Positions 18,271 through 25,793 of a DNA stretch of 64,000 nucleotides are shown here, piece by piece. Source of the DNA: Candidatus Anammoxibacter sp. (GTDB lineage Bacteria; Planctomycetota; Brocadiia; Brocadiales; Anammoxibacteraceae); contig JAIQZQ010000005.1 of the NCBI GenBank assembly GCA_021777105.1, forward strand, positions 1-64,000, read 5' to 3'. The stretch's first letter is position 1, and each line of letters opens with the position of its first letter. Under the pieces are notes generated by a model, which worked only from the letters and a program-made list of their open reading frames with translations, did no database searches and was not told the DNA's origin. The position numbers and the translations under genes were made by a program.

Positions 18271-19218
18271 ATGAGATTAAGTATAAAAAACGCGTTTTTT
18301 GCAGGGGCAATCGGGTTTGCGGCGCTATTTTCAACTATTTGCGGCGTAGTTTCAGCGGAAGAGGAGAAAAATTACACAATAGCCACAGGCAGCGATTTAA
18401 TTACGGATTTAAGCCATCTTGACCTAATATATGACGTTATTCCTGTTTTACAGGATGATACTCCGGGCAATCAGCAGCATGGAAATATAAACATTGAAGG
18501 CACGGGATTATTTGGGGAGGGCCTTGGCATTGGGACTACAACCCCAGCCGGAATTCTGCATGTAATCGGCACAACCACAATATTTTCAAGCTCTGTTGGC
18601 ATAGGCACTGAAACGCCTGGAACAGAGCTTTATGTTATCGGGACGGTAACCGCGACGGCGTTTGTAGGCGGTAGTTCGGGATTGGCAATCTCTGGAGACG
18701 GACACTCTTTAGACGCGCTGGACGGCAATCCGGTTGACGCTGTATTTGTGGATGCGGTAGGCGATGTAGGCATTGGTGTGGCAAGCCCATTGGCGCAATT
18801 GCATGTGAAAACCGGGACATCCAGCGTATCGGAGGTAAGTATACATGGAGATGAGTTTGTTTTGGAAAATGACGACAATGTTGGCATGACAATGTTAGGA
18901 GGGACATCGGGAGCCGCGAGAATTAAGTTTGGGGATAGCGGGGATAATCAGACAGGTGAAATACAATATAATCTTAATAGCGAGTATATGACATTTTTCA
19001 CAAACGGCCACTTTGAACGTGTGAGGATTGATTCCTCCGGCGACGTCGGCATCGGAACGTCGGCTCCAAATAGTAAATTACAAGTAAGCGGTGGAGATAT
19101 TTATGTCGACACTCAAAGCAATGGCTTAATTTTAAAGGACACCAATGGCTCTGGGTGCCATAGAATAACTGTTAACTCAGCTGGTAGTATATCTGCAACA
19201 GCTGTAACTTGCCCCTAA
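18271..19218 (+). CDS. Secreted fibre-repeat surface protein, paralogue 4 of 5
   Basis: 315 residues from ATG at 18271 (preceded by AGAGAGGGGAAACA). N-terminal module DLITDLSHLDLIYDVIPVLQ is the second allele, as in paralogue 2. Repeats VGIGTETPGTELYVIGTVTA and GIGVASPLAQLHVKTG, the latter with the SLDALDGNPVDAVFVD linker. The middle (SEVSIHGDEFVLENDDNVGM and following) is not found in the other four. C-terminus with two Cys (GSGCHRI, AVTCP). Same exported-fibre interpretation; start and signal peptide are firm, function unknown. Confidence 0.8.
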   Translation: MRLSIKNAFFAGAIGFAALFSTICGVVSAEEEKNYTIATGSDLITDLSHLDLIYDVIPVLQDDTPGNQQHGNINIEGTGLFGEGLGIGTTTPAGILHVIGTTTIFSSSVGIGTETPGTELYVIGTVTATAFVGGSSGLAISGDGHSLDALDGNPVDAVFVDAVGDVGIGVASPLAQLHVKTGTSSVSEVSIHGDEFVLENDDNVGMTMLGGTSGAARIKFGDSGDNQTGEIQYNLNSEYMTFFTNGHFERVRIDSSGDVGIGTSAPNSKLQVSGGDIYVDTQSNGLILKDTNGSGCHRITVNSAGSISATAVTCP

Positions 19219-19309
19219 GGAACTTTAAGGTTCAGCAGTTTAATGTTTTGATCTGCGCTGTTCGGCATGATATTAGAGATAACAATTGTCTAAAGTAAAA
19301 ATAAATAGT

Positions 19310-19352
19310 GGGCAGGTAAACTGTGTGTTATTGGTTTGTAGTTTACCTGCCC
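19310..19352 (+). terminator. Hairpin after paralogue 4
   Basis: GGGCAGGTAAACT and AGTTTACCTGCCC form a perfect 13-bp stem with a 17-base loop. The same GGCAGGTAAAC sequence forms the stem after paralogue 5, and GGGGGCAGGT that after paralogue 3. Confidence 0.65.
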
Positions 19353-19381
19353 TTAAAATTTGTTATCAGAAATTGGATAAG

Positions 19382-19831
19382 CTAATCAGGAATGTTTTTC
19401 AAATTTTTAACATCTTCAATGTCCTTGGCCCTTCCTGTTGCCAGTTTATTTTTAATTAAATTATCTTTGCTTATTATTGGTATTTGTAAATTCCCTAGTT
19501 CAACAATCAATCTATCAGTCCATGCTTCGTCAAAACTAACGCCGTCTATATACGTTGATATGTCAATCCTTCTCGGCCTAACTCCTAATTGCAATATGTT
19601 TCCTTCATTCGCAAAAGTGTCTTTCTGGAAATGATCTTTAGGGGCTCCGAATTCAATTAATGATCTATATATTTTCTCTGAGTTTTCTTTATCAGCCTTA
19701 ACCCATATGTCTATATCTCCTGTAGCGCGTGGGAAACCATGCGAGCCCAAAGCGTATGCGCCGACAGTAAGAAACTTAACATCATTTTTTAATAATATTG
19801 ACAACATCTCTTTGTAGTCCTGATTCAGCAT
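19382..19831 (-). CDS. Nucleotidyltransferase-fold protein, second family member
   Basis: 149 residues. LLKNDVKFLTVGAYALGSHG followed by RATGDIDIWVK gives the nucleotidyltransferase fold with a D-x-D pair (DIDI); a third acidic residue is likely in RRIDISTY. Not closely related to the gene at 9394 but with the same two-gene layout: its start overlaps the end of a 63-residue gene by 50 bases. Probably a toxin-antitoxin or defence-like cassette (DUF6036/AbiEii-type), but no substrate can be named. Minus strand, opposite to the fibre genes. Confidence 0.78.
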   Translation of the reverse strand: MLNQDYKEMLSILLKNDVKFLTVGAYALGSHGFPRATGDIDIWVKADKENSEKIYRSLIEFGAPKDHFQKDTFANEGNILQLGVRPRRIDISTYIDGVSFDEAWTDRLIVELGNLQIPIISKDNLIKNKLATGRAKDIEDVKNLKNIPD

Positions 19832-19973
19832 TTCCGTGTCCCTGTAAAGCGATTATATCATCTGTTATTTCATTAACCATTTCAAATCTGGATGATATGT
19901 CCCCTTCAACATAATCATCGTCATTTTCGTCGTCATATCTTAATACCCGAACTACGCTTCTATCCATTTTCAT
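19782..19973 (-). CDS. Small partner of the second nucleotidyltransferase
   Basis: 63 residues from ATG at 19973 (MKMDRSVVRVLRYDD); an upstream in-frame ATG at 20048 is less likely because the extension looks non-coding. Acidic middle (ENDDDYVEGD), then SRFEMVNEITDDI and a C-terminal LQRDVVNIIKK. This matches the pattern of short genes that precede such nucleotidyltransferases (start with R-x-V, end with LQRV-x-x-I). No clear Shine-Dalgarno. Overlap with the downstream gene suggests translational coupling. Confidence 0.6.
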   Translation of the reverse strand: MKMDRSVVRVLRYDDENDDDYVEGDISSRFEMVNEITDDIIALQGHGNAESGLQRDVVNIIKK

Positions 19974-20127
19974 ACATTTCGCTTTGCTGTTAATGTCATG
20001 TTGCAAAATTTCTGTTTTGCGCACAATAAATCTTATAAATAGTACCAAAGCTCTTCGAAATTACAAATATAATTTTACAGAAAATCTTGATTTATTTTGA
20101 AGCCGAAAGCCCGCAAATAATTGCATT

Positions 20128-20141
20128 AAAACGATCGTTTT
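20128..20141. repeat. AAAACGATCGTTTT palindrome in a duplicated segment
   Basis: Perfect 14-base palindrome. The surrounding 20115-20160 segment (ATAATTGCATTAAAACGATCG... to ACAGCCGATGA) also occurs, diverged, at 7614-7660 downstream of paralogue 1. Confidence 0.55.
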
Positions 20142-20190
20142 CAATAATACAGCCGATGAAAAGAGTGAAAATCCTAAGCGTACCCCGGTT

Positions 20191-20214
20191 GGTTTAAGCC
20201 TCCAGGCATAAACC
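20191..20214. repeat. TTTAAGCC palindrome, copy 5
   Basis: GGTTTAAGCCT-cc-AGGCATAAACC, one mismatch, followed by CTTTGCTACG; a diverged member of the TTCAAGTC family. Confidence 0.55.
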
Positions 20215-20239
20215 TTCCCGACCTAAGCTTTGCTACGTA

Positions 20240-20452
20240 AATGACCACTGAGCAGCTTGTCTGCTCTAGTGAGAATTATGCCCTGGGGGCGAAATGACCA
20301 CTGAGCAGCTTGTCTGCTCTAGTGAGAATTATGCCCTGGGGGCGAAATGACCACTGAGCAGCTTGTCTGCTCTAGTGAGAATTATGCCCTGGGGGCGAAA
20401 TGACCACAAGCCTGCTCGCTCTAACGAGAATTATTACCCCGAATGGGTAAAA
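20240..20452. repeat. 53-bp tandem hairpin repeat, three exact units plus a diverged fourth
   Basis: Units starting at about 20241, 20294 and 20347 are identical; the fourth, at 20400, has diverged. Each unit contains CACTGAGCAG-cttgt-CTGCTCTAGTG, a stem of about 10 bp with a single bulge, then GAGAATTATGCCCTGGGGGC. No spacer variation, so not a CRISPR. It sits between the nucleotidyltransferase cassette and the upstream block of paralogue 5. Confidence 0.9.
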
Positions 20453-20464
20453 TACGCAATAATA

Positions 20465-20848
20465 CGATTTTTTTCTAATTTTCAGAAAATATTTTCGGGC
20501 GGAAACGCATAAAAACTACTACGTAGAAACCCTGCATGGTCAACATTTTATCATATTGCTATGAAATAAGTTACAACTTCATACAATTTCACACACCTTA
20601 CAGCTACCTCTAAATTTGTAGGGGCACACCCCTACATGGCATAGGGTTTTCCCTGATTGACAAAATTTTGCTTATTCGGTAAAAATCCCCCGATTGATCC
20701 TTGCGCTTATTTCTATTTAATTTTTTAACTTAAATTTGGAAAGGAGGTTGTTAAAAAGAGTTTGATCTGCGGTTACAGAATAAACGGCAAGGCAAAATGC
20801 TTTTAAAAATTATTAGTCAATTTTTTAGCTAAAGAGAGGGGAAACAAT
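20465..20848 (+). repeat. Conserved upstream block, copy before paralogue 5
   Basis: The most diverged copy. TACTACGTAGAAACCCTGCATG is near 20517, hairpin TGTAGGGG-CACA-CCCCTACA at 20617-20636 is perfectly paired with different bases from copies 3 and 4 (compensatory change), and AAAGGAGG is near 20740. The NGK leader frame has lost its ATG (AATAAACGGCAAGG). Confidence 0.75.
20657..20685 (+). promoter_or_regulatory. Promoter of fibre paralogue 5
   Basis: TTGACA at 20657-20662, 17-base spacer, TAAAAA at 20680-20685. Confidence 0.6.
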
Positions 20849-21880
20849 ATGAGATTAAGTATAAAAAAAACGTTTTTTGCGGGAATAATCGGGTTTGCAA
20901 CCATGTTTTCGACTATTTGTGGAGTAGTTTCAGCTGAAGAGGAGAAGAATTACACAATTGCAACCGGCAGCGACCCTTTGCAAACGCTTGACCATGCTAA
21001 TTATGGCCTGCCGATTCTGCAGCCGGCTACTCCGGGCAACCAGCAGCACGGGAGCATCCATATTGAAGACACGGGCATGTTTGGAGGTTCGGTCGGCATA
21101 GGCCTGGGCACGGAAACAACACCTGCGGCGGCTTTGCATGTAATAGGCACGCAAACGGCTTTGCATGTGACCGGCAACAACTCAGCATTTTTATCCAATG
21201 TTGGAATAGGCACTGAAACGCCGGCGACGGAGTTGCATGTGCTTGGAGCTGTTACCGCAACCGGAAATATGAACGTTTCAGGCACAATTACCGCGGATTC
21301 ATTTGTAGGTGATGGTTCCGGATTGACGGGGGTAACTGCGGAAGGGGCCGGCGAGGACACAACTAATGATTCGTGGACAGGCATTGGCACTGTTACAACT
21401 ACCGGCAAAGTGGGAATCGGGACAACAGGGCCGGTTATGCCGTTGGTAGTAACAGACAGTGTTCAAGATCTTATGCTGATAGCGCGCAGTAGCGGAACAA
21501 ACGGCGACGAAGCGCGTTTAAACTTTGGTGTCGCTCATAGTTCCTTTATAGGAGCATATGTAACCGGCATTAGAGATGGTGGATCGGGGGAAATGAGTCT
21601 TGCATTTGGTGTAAACAATACTGGAGGTAATCCTATAGAAAAAGTCAGAATTGATAAAAAAGGCAACGTCGGTATCGGCACGACGGCGCCTGCAGCTGGT
21701 CACATACTTGAACTCTCCTCAACTTCGAAAGCGTTCGTCCTTCCCAGGATGACAAAGACACAACGCAATGCGATTACAGGTCAAGTGGCAGGAATGGTGA
21801 TTTATCAAACGGACAATACACCTGGCCTTCGCGTGCATAACGGAACAAATTGGATGAGGTTCACCGAGACCACGGACTAA
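20849..21880 (+). CDS. Secreted fibre-repeat surface protein, paralogue 5 of 5
   Basis: 343 residues. Signal peptide MRLSIKKTFFAGIIGF...GVVSA; N-terminal allele DPLQTLDHANYGLPILQ as in paralogues 1 and 3. It has the most fibre repeats, including SVGIGLGTETTPAAALHVIG, SNVGIGTETPATELHVLG and TADSFVGDGSGLTG. GEDTTNDSWTGIG is shared with paralogue 1. The C-terminus HILELSSTSKAFVLPRMTKT and AGMVIYQTDNTPGLRVHNGT is a widespread terminal segment of fibre-like proteins in Bacteroidetes and phages. Exported; function unknown. Confidence 0.82.
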   Translation: MRLSIKKTFFAGIIGFATMFSTICGVVSAEEEKNYTIATGSDPLQTLDHANYGLPILQPATPGNQQHGSIHIEDTGMFGGSVGIGLGTETTPAAALHVIGTQTALHVTGNNSAFLSNVGIGTETPATELHVLGAVTATGNMNVSGTITADSFVGDGSGLTGVTAEGAGEDTTNDSWTGIGTVTTTGKVGIGTTGPVMPLVVTDSVQDLMLIARSSGTNGDEARLNFGVAHSSFIGAYVTGIRDGGSGEMSLAFGVNNTGGNPIEKVRIDKKGNVGIGTTAPAAGHILELSSTSKAFVLPRMTKTQRNAITGQVAGMVIYQTDNTPGLRVHNGTNWMRFTETTD

Positions 21881-21921
21881 GGAAAGCGTTTTTCATTGAA
21901 AACATAGGCAACTAACAAACG

Positions 21922-21981
21922 AGTGGCAGGTAAACGATTGCATTTCTTTCCGATCCCTTAGAGTTTACCTGTCACTATTTT
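21922..21981 (+). terminator. Hairpin with T-run after paralogue 5
   Basis: AGTGGCAGGTAAAC (21922-21935) pairs with GTTTACCTGTCACT (21963-21976) with one wobble, followed by ATTTTTATTTC. Confidence 0.65.
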
Positions 21982-22006
21982 TATTTCTAATCCCCATCTT
22001 CCATTT

Positions 22007-22582
22007 TTACGTTTTCGTTAAGTTTTTTGTCTGTTCCTGGTAACACTCTTTACAAAAACCGTGCGACACTTTTACTTTTGCTTTCTTTGTCAAATAAACT
22101 TCCAGCGACATCCACTCTCCATCGCCATGCATTTTGCCGGTGTCATCTCGAATCTTATTGCATTTACAACATACCGGCAGGATGTTTTCATAAAGCCTTA
22201 CTTGCTTTTGAAGCTCAATATTTTTTAAACAATTTTCAATGCGAAGAAACATTTCCTCTTTTTCATAAGGTTTAAGCATATAATCAGCGGCTCCCAGCCG
22301 TAAAGCGTCAATAGCTGTTTTTATTGTGGCATGTCCTGTAAGTATCATTACCATTGCAGATTCGTTTAATCTTAAAGCCTCCTTTAACACGCCTATGCCG
22401 TCCATTTTGTCCATTACCAAATCAGTTATTATCAGATCATAATTTTTCACTCCTAACATCTCTATTGCAACCTCTCCATTTTCAGCAATAGCAACGTCGT
22501 AGCCTTTTCTTTTTAAATCAAGCTTTAATGTTTTTCTAATAATTTCCTCATCATCAACCACTAAAACTGAATAATTATTCAT
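22007..22582 (-). CDS. Response regulator with C-terminal zinc-binding-like domain
   Basis: 191 residues from ATG at 22582, preceded by AAAAGGAGATTAATA. Residues about 3-115 form a CheY-type receiver: acidic pair VVDDEE, phosphorylation Asp in LIITDLVMD, Thr in ILTGH, Lys in MLKPY. The C-terminal part (ILPVCCKCNKIRDD...WMSLEVYL...SHGFCKECYQE) carries CxxC and CxxC pairs and is the small domain often found at the end of PAS-type kinases and regulators in Deltaproteobacteria and relatives; it has no DNA-binding motif. The adjacent upstream gene is a broken sensor kinase, so this regulator appears to have lost its cognate kinase. Confidence 0.88.
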   Translation of the reverse strand: MNNYSVLVVDDEEIIRKTLKLDLKRKGYDVAIAENGEVAIEMLGVKNYDLIITDLVMDKMDGIGVLKEALRLNESAMVMILTGHATIKTAIDALRLGAADYMLKPYEKEEMFLRIENCLKNIELQKQVRLYENILPVCCKCNKIRDDTGKMHGDGEWMSLEVYLTKKAKVKVSHGFCKECYQEQTKNLTKT

Positions 22583-22611
22583 TATTAATCTCCTTTTTTT
22601 AGTTTGCCGGT

Positions 22612-23529
22612 TCACAAACCGCTTACTACTAACTCGCAACTTTCAACTGCTTTAGGCGCGCCCGTCTGCGGGAAAGGCCACTGTAAATATTGAACCTTTG
22701 CCTTCATGACTATTAGCCTTTCACTGTGAATCAACTGTTCGTTGGCGGTATTTAATTCTTTTGTGCGATCCTGCGCTAATTTTTCCAAATTGTCTTTGTA
22801 ATTTTCCAGGTCCAGAGTTCGTTTCTTATTGTTTGCGGCAAAATCTTTCTTTGCCATAAAGTTGAAAGTTTCTTTATAAATATCAAAACTTTGCAATCTT
22901 ATGGTTTCATCCTGCATTAATTGCCAGGCATTATAAGCGTGCGGCTCCCAAATAACAATAGCATCTACCTGCTTGTTCTTTAAAGCTGCCGGCAGATTTG
23001 AAGGGGCAATATCAATCATATCCACTTCTGAATTTAGTATCCTATTATGAATGAGGAATGCATCCATAACAAATTGCCCGGTTGTGCCAAATGGCGTTCC
23101 AATTCTCTTGCCTTTAAGGTCTTGAGCATTATTAATTCCGCTATCTTTACAGGCAATCACCTTTACGTCATCATAAGAATATACAAATGTGGCAAAAATA
23201 CAGAAATCCTGCCTTTCAAAACTTTTAAATATAATAGGCGTAGGCGCAACCGTGGAGATGTCTACCTCGCTGTTTAACATAGCCAAAAAACTTAATTTCC
23301 CTGAATCAAAACCTTTAATTGTTAGATCAATCCCTTTTTCTTTAAAATATCCCCTGTTTTCAGCAACCCAAACCGATACCGGAAGCAGGCTCGTTTCTAC
23401 TCCCAGCGTTATTTTTTTTAAAGGTTTTGTATCATGCCTGATCCCTTTCTGCAATAACAGGCAATATACGGCAAAAACGCCTCCAAGCATCAGAACCGCA
23501 ATAATTGCAATTAATATTCGTTTATTCAC
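22612..23529 (-). pseudogene. SBP-domain sensor kinase with its catalytic core deleted
   Basis: 305 codons. Residues 1-28 are a membrane/signal segment; about 38-250 are an NMT1/SsuA-type periplasmic substrate-binding domain (ITLGVETSLLPVSVWVAENR, GYFKEKGIDL, GTPFGTTGQFV, DAIVIWEPHA). Then a coiled coil LEKLAQDRTKELNTANEQL, the usual lead-in to a histidine-kinase dimerisation domain. That domain and the ATPase are absent: a few residues later, in another frame, the DNA encodes SHEGKGSIFTVAFPADGRA then a stop (22652), which is the canonical end of a kinase ATPase domain. An internal deletion of roughly 200 codons plus frameshift is therefore visible. The gene overlaps the long form of the response-regulator frame. 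Confidence 0.82.
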
Positions 23530-24142
23530 GCGTTTTACTTCCTGTTTTTTGAGTTGGATAATCAGCCCCTAAGGGCAGGTTAAAAGATTACCTGCAACGC
23601 AGCGCTGGTTTAAAATAACCACGGCTAAGGGTCTGCGTAAAAATGACCCTACAACTTTTGTACGGAATTTTATATTATACCACATAAACAATAGGCCGCC
23701 ACTGTTATGCATAGAGCCTTATAAAAGCGCGAAAATTTATTTTCCCTTAAGGTTTTATAAAATACAATTCATATAAAAACATCCGTTTGCAGAGCCTAAG
23801 GCGCTACGCAAATACAAATTGGCCGCACATGCTTGGTATTTATGTTAATTTGTTTAATCTGATTGAGTCGAACCGGATGCGCAGCCAAAGCTGCGTTAAG
23901 GATTTGGCGATTGGAGACTTGCAAAGCCGGCCTGAAGATAAGATGAAAAGACCACGTTATTTATGCGCGGGCCATTAGTTATAGAAAATATTTGAGTTGT
24001 CAAATAACTCTTGAAACTGAACTGCTAATTGCGGATTGGTTTTTATTTTTGTTGTAAAACAATATCAGGATACAAAGTTGTTATACACTCAGGCAAATAC
24101 TATGTGTGAATTCCGCATATGAATTTTCGGAAACATATTTTT
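23530..24142. other. 613-base region without a supported gene
   Basis: Contains a short GGCAGGT...ACCTGC inverted pair at about 23573-23598, related to the stems after paralogues 3-5. A 63-codon plus-strand frame at 23787-23978 has no recognisable features or ribosome binding site, and I do not support it. Confidence 0.5.
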
Positions 24143-24728
24143 CTATCTTTTCCCAAAATCCTTTGTCTTCACGTATCTTTTTACAATTATCGCAAAGGGT
24201 ATAATACCGGTCAATGTTTTAATATCATAAAATTGTTTTGATATTAATCTGTTGTTTGTCCATATGCCTTCAATCATCTCTGCTGTGAGTTGAATTAGTA
24301 TATCGCCAATACCAAATGTATTGGGCGTGGAGATTAACTTACGAATATGGTCTTTATAACCGTGATCAGGCACGCTGTTTTTAAGTTCTATTTCAGTAAA
24401 ATAAAATATAATGTCAAAAGCCGGATGAAGTAAAAAGAATTCTAAACGATATGCTAAAATAAATGAGGTTTTAATATCTAAAGCGCTAATACTTTGTTCC
24501 ACAATTTTAGAGCTTTGTTCACTTAATTCTTCCAGTTCCTTTATGAATTTAACCGGCAGCGGATAAAAACAAGGAATTTACATAGCTAATTATATCTTCC
24601 CAGTAAGAACAATGCCCCTGTTCCTCTCTATGCATATCCAGCCAAAACTGCTTTAACTGATCTTTATTGGAATTATTAGCAAAGTTTAAGTAAACGTTAG
24701 CTGTCTTTGTGTCAATATCCAGGCATAA
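24143..24728 (-). pseudogene. Frameshifted, 5'-truncated ferritin-like gene
   Basis: Two overlapping frames read as one protein: the upstream frame gives ANVYLNFANNSNKDQLKQFW, LDMHREEQGHCSYWEDIISY and a stop near 24558; the downstream frame continues LPVKFIKELEELSEQSSKIV and then the 119-codon frame (SALDIKTSFILAYRLEFFLL, HPAFDIIFYF) to 24143. The E-x-x-H style helix (REEQGHCSYWE) and the four-helix pattern suggest a ferritin-like/rubrerythrin-related protein. No start codon is found before the frame closes at 24728. Hand translation; the family assignment is tentative, the frameshift is clear. Confidence 0.6.
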
Positions 24729-25038
24729 CTACTATATTAATTAAGTTTTTATTAGTTTGTTGTGGCATTGTAATGAATTGTTATTTTGAACAATAAATGG
24801 TTTTTTAGAAACGTATATATTATATGTAAATATTGAAATTAATACCATAGTTAGTTGACATTATAGAAGGGGCTCAGTTGTTTCTCATTATTTTAAATTT
24901 TTACAATATGATTTTTCCAAATGATTAAGAATTTGTATAAACAATAAAATATGATAGCCGTCTAGGGTAGTTTATGAAAAAATCGGAGAAATGTATACAG
25001 ATTTGTATTGTCAATCCAAATCTGTATATATAATATAA
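24729..25038. other. AT-rich region without a supported gene
   Basis: About 310 bases between two decayed genes; I see no coding frame, RNA or strong hairpin. ACAGATTTGTATTGTC and CCAAATCTGTATATA near 24998 are a loose direct repeat. Confidence 0.4.
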
Positions 25039-25368
25039 GTCTATGACTTATTACCAAATGGCATTAGAAAAACAGTAGAACAATATTTAAGGATATTCCC
25101 GGCTGTTGCCATCCTGGGTCTTGAAGTGGACTTAATTATTGAAAACAGCGAAAAGCGTAAAGTTCAATTTATAGAAATCAAAAATTCTCATACTTTTCGT
25201 CAACGAATGATTGAACCTTTAAAGAAACTAATGCTCCTTGATTCAAAAGAGCAATTTAATAAAAAACTTTATACTATTAATGGGACTTTATTGTATCAGG
25301 GCGATGAACAATTTGCGCTTTCAGACAATATCTCATGTGTTAATTATAAAGAATTCGTAACTTATTAA
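25039..25368 (+). pseudogene. C-terminal remnant of an AAA ATPase with DUF4143 tail
   Basis: The frame is open from 25039 and reads GIRKTVEQYLRIF, then EVDLIIENSEKR...QFIEIKNSHTF...SDNISCVNYKEF to the stop at 25368. EVD-x-I(I/V)...IEIK is the hallmark of the C-terminal nuclease-like DUF4143 domain that follows an AAA+ domain in a large family of ~400-residue ATPases. The ATPase and most of DUF4143 are missing, and no start with a ribosome binding site exists, so this is a fragment. Confidence 0.65.
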
Positions 25369-25793
25369 AACTGACCCCTGATAGAATTTCCTTTCCTTCT
25401 TCACTTCGATCATCAGGATAAACGCGCTTATTAAAAAAAGCCCGCGTTTCCGCAGGCTTATTAGTATATGGCTCGCTCAGTCCCTCAGATTGTCGAACTT
25501 TTTTTATAACAATAATTGTTTGAATTAGTAAATCTAGATCAAATAGGCAGAAAATATTGTATTTGTAGCATGGAGACTTTAGCTTTAATAGTTCTGGAAT
25601 ATAATTAACTATTGAATCCCATACAATTTCGTCTTACATCGTAGCTATGCGCAGTTCATTCCTAAAATCACTAATCTTTTGCTAATCATTTATGTCTTCA
25701 AGATATTCCAACGTAATTTTTTTATTTTATAACGTAAGGTTAAACATATTTTCATTTTTAAAATCGTACATTTATGTTCGATAATATTAAAAT
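25369..25793. other. Spacer with a second copy of the tRNA-Asn terminator sequence
   Basis: 25433-25500 on the minus strand carries GTTCGACAATCTGAGGGAC...GAGCCA, then AATAAGCCTGCGG AAACG and a run of T. The hairpin part is almost identical to the terminator behind the tRNA at 26951-26976. The preceding sequence resembles the 3' end of GIY-YIG nuclease genes, so I read it as another remnant rather than a tRNA. The rest (25500-25793) shows nothing I can support. Confidence 0.45.

Noticed and set aside
20240-20452. CRISPR array
   Set aside because: Units are identical over their full 53 bases and abut, so there are no variable spacers, and no cas gene is near.
6533-21880. Prophage tail-fibre locus
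   Set aside because: Every copy has a Sec signal peptide and its own promoter and terminator, and no phage structural, lysis or integrase genes are present.
23787-23978. 63-codon gene on the plus strand
   Set aside because: No ribosome binding site, no homology I recognise, and codon use unlike neighbours.
25433-25500. Second tRNA gene
   Set aside because: Only a GTTCGA and a CCA-like end with the copied terminator are present; there is no anticodon arm or paired acceptor stem.
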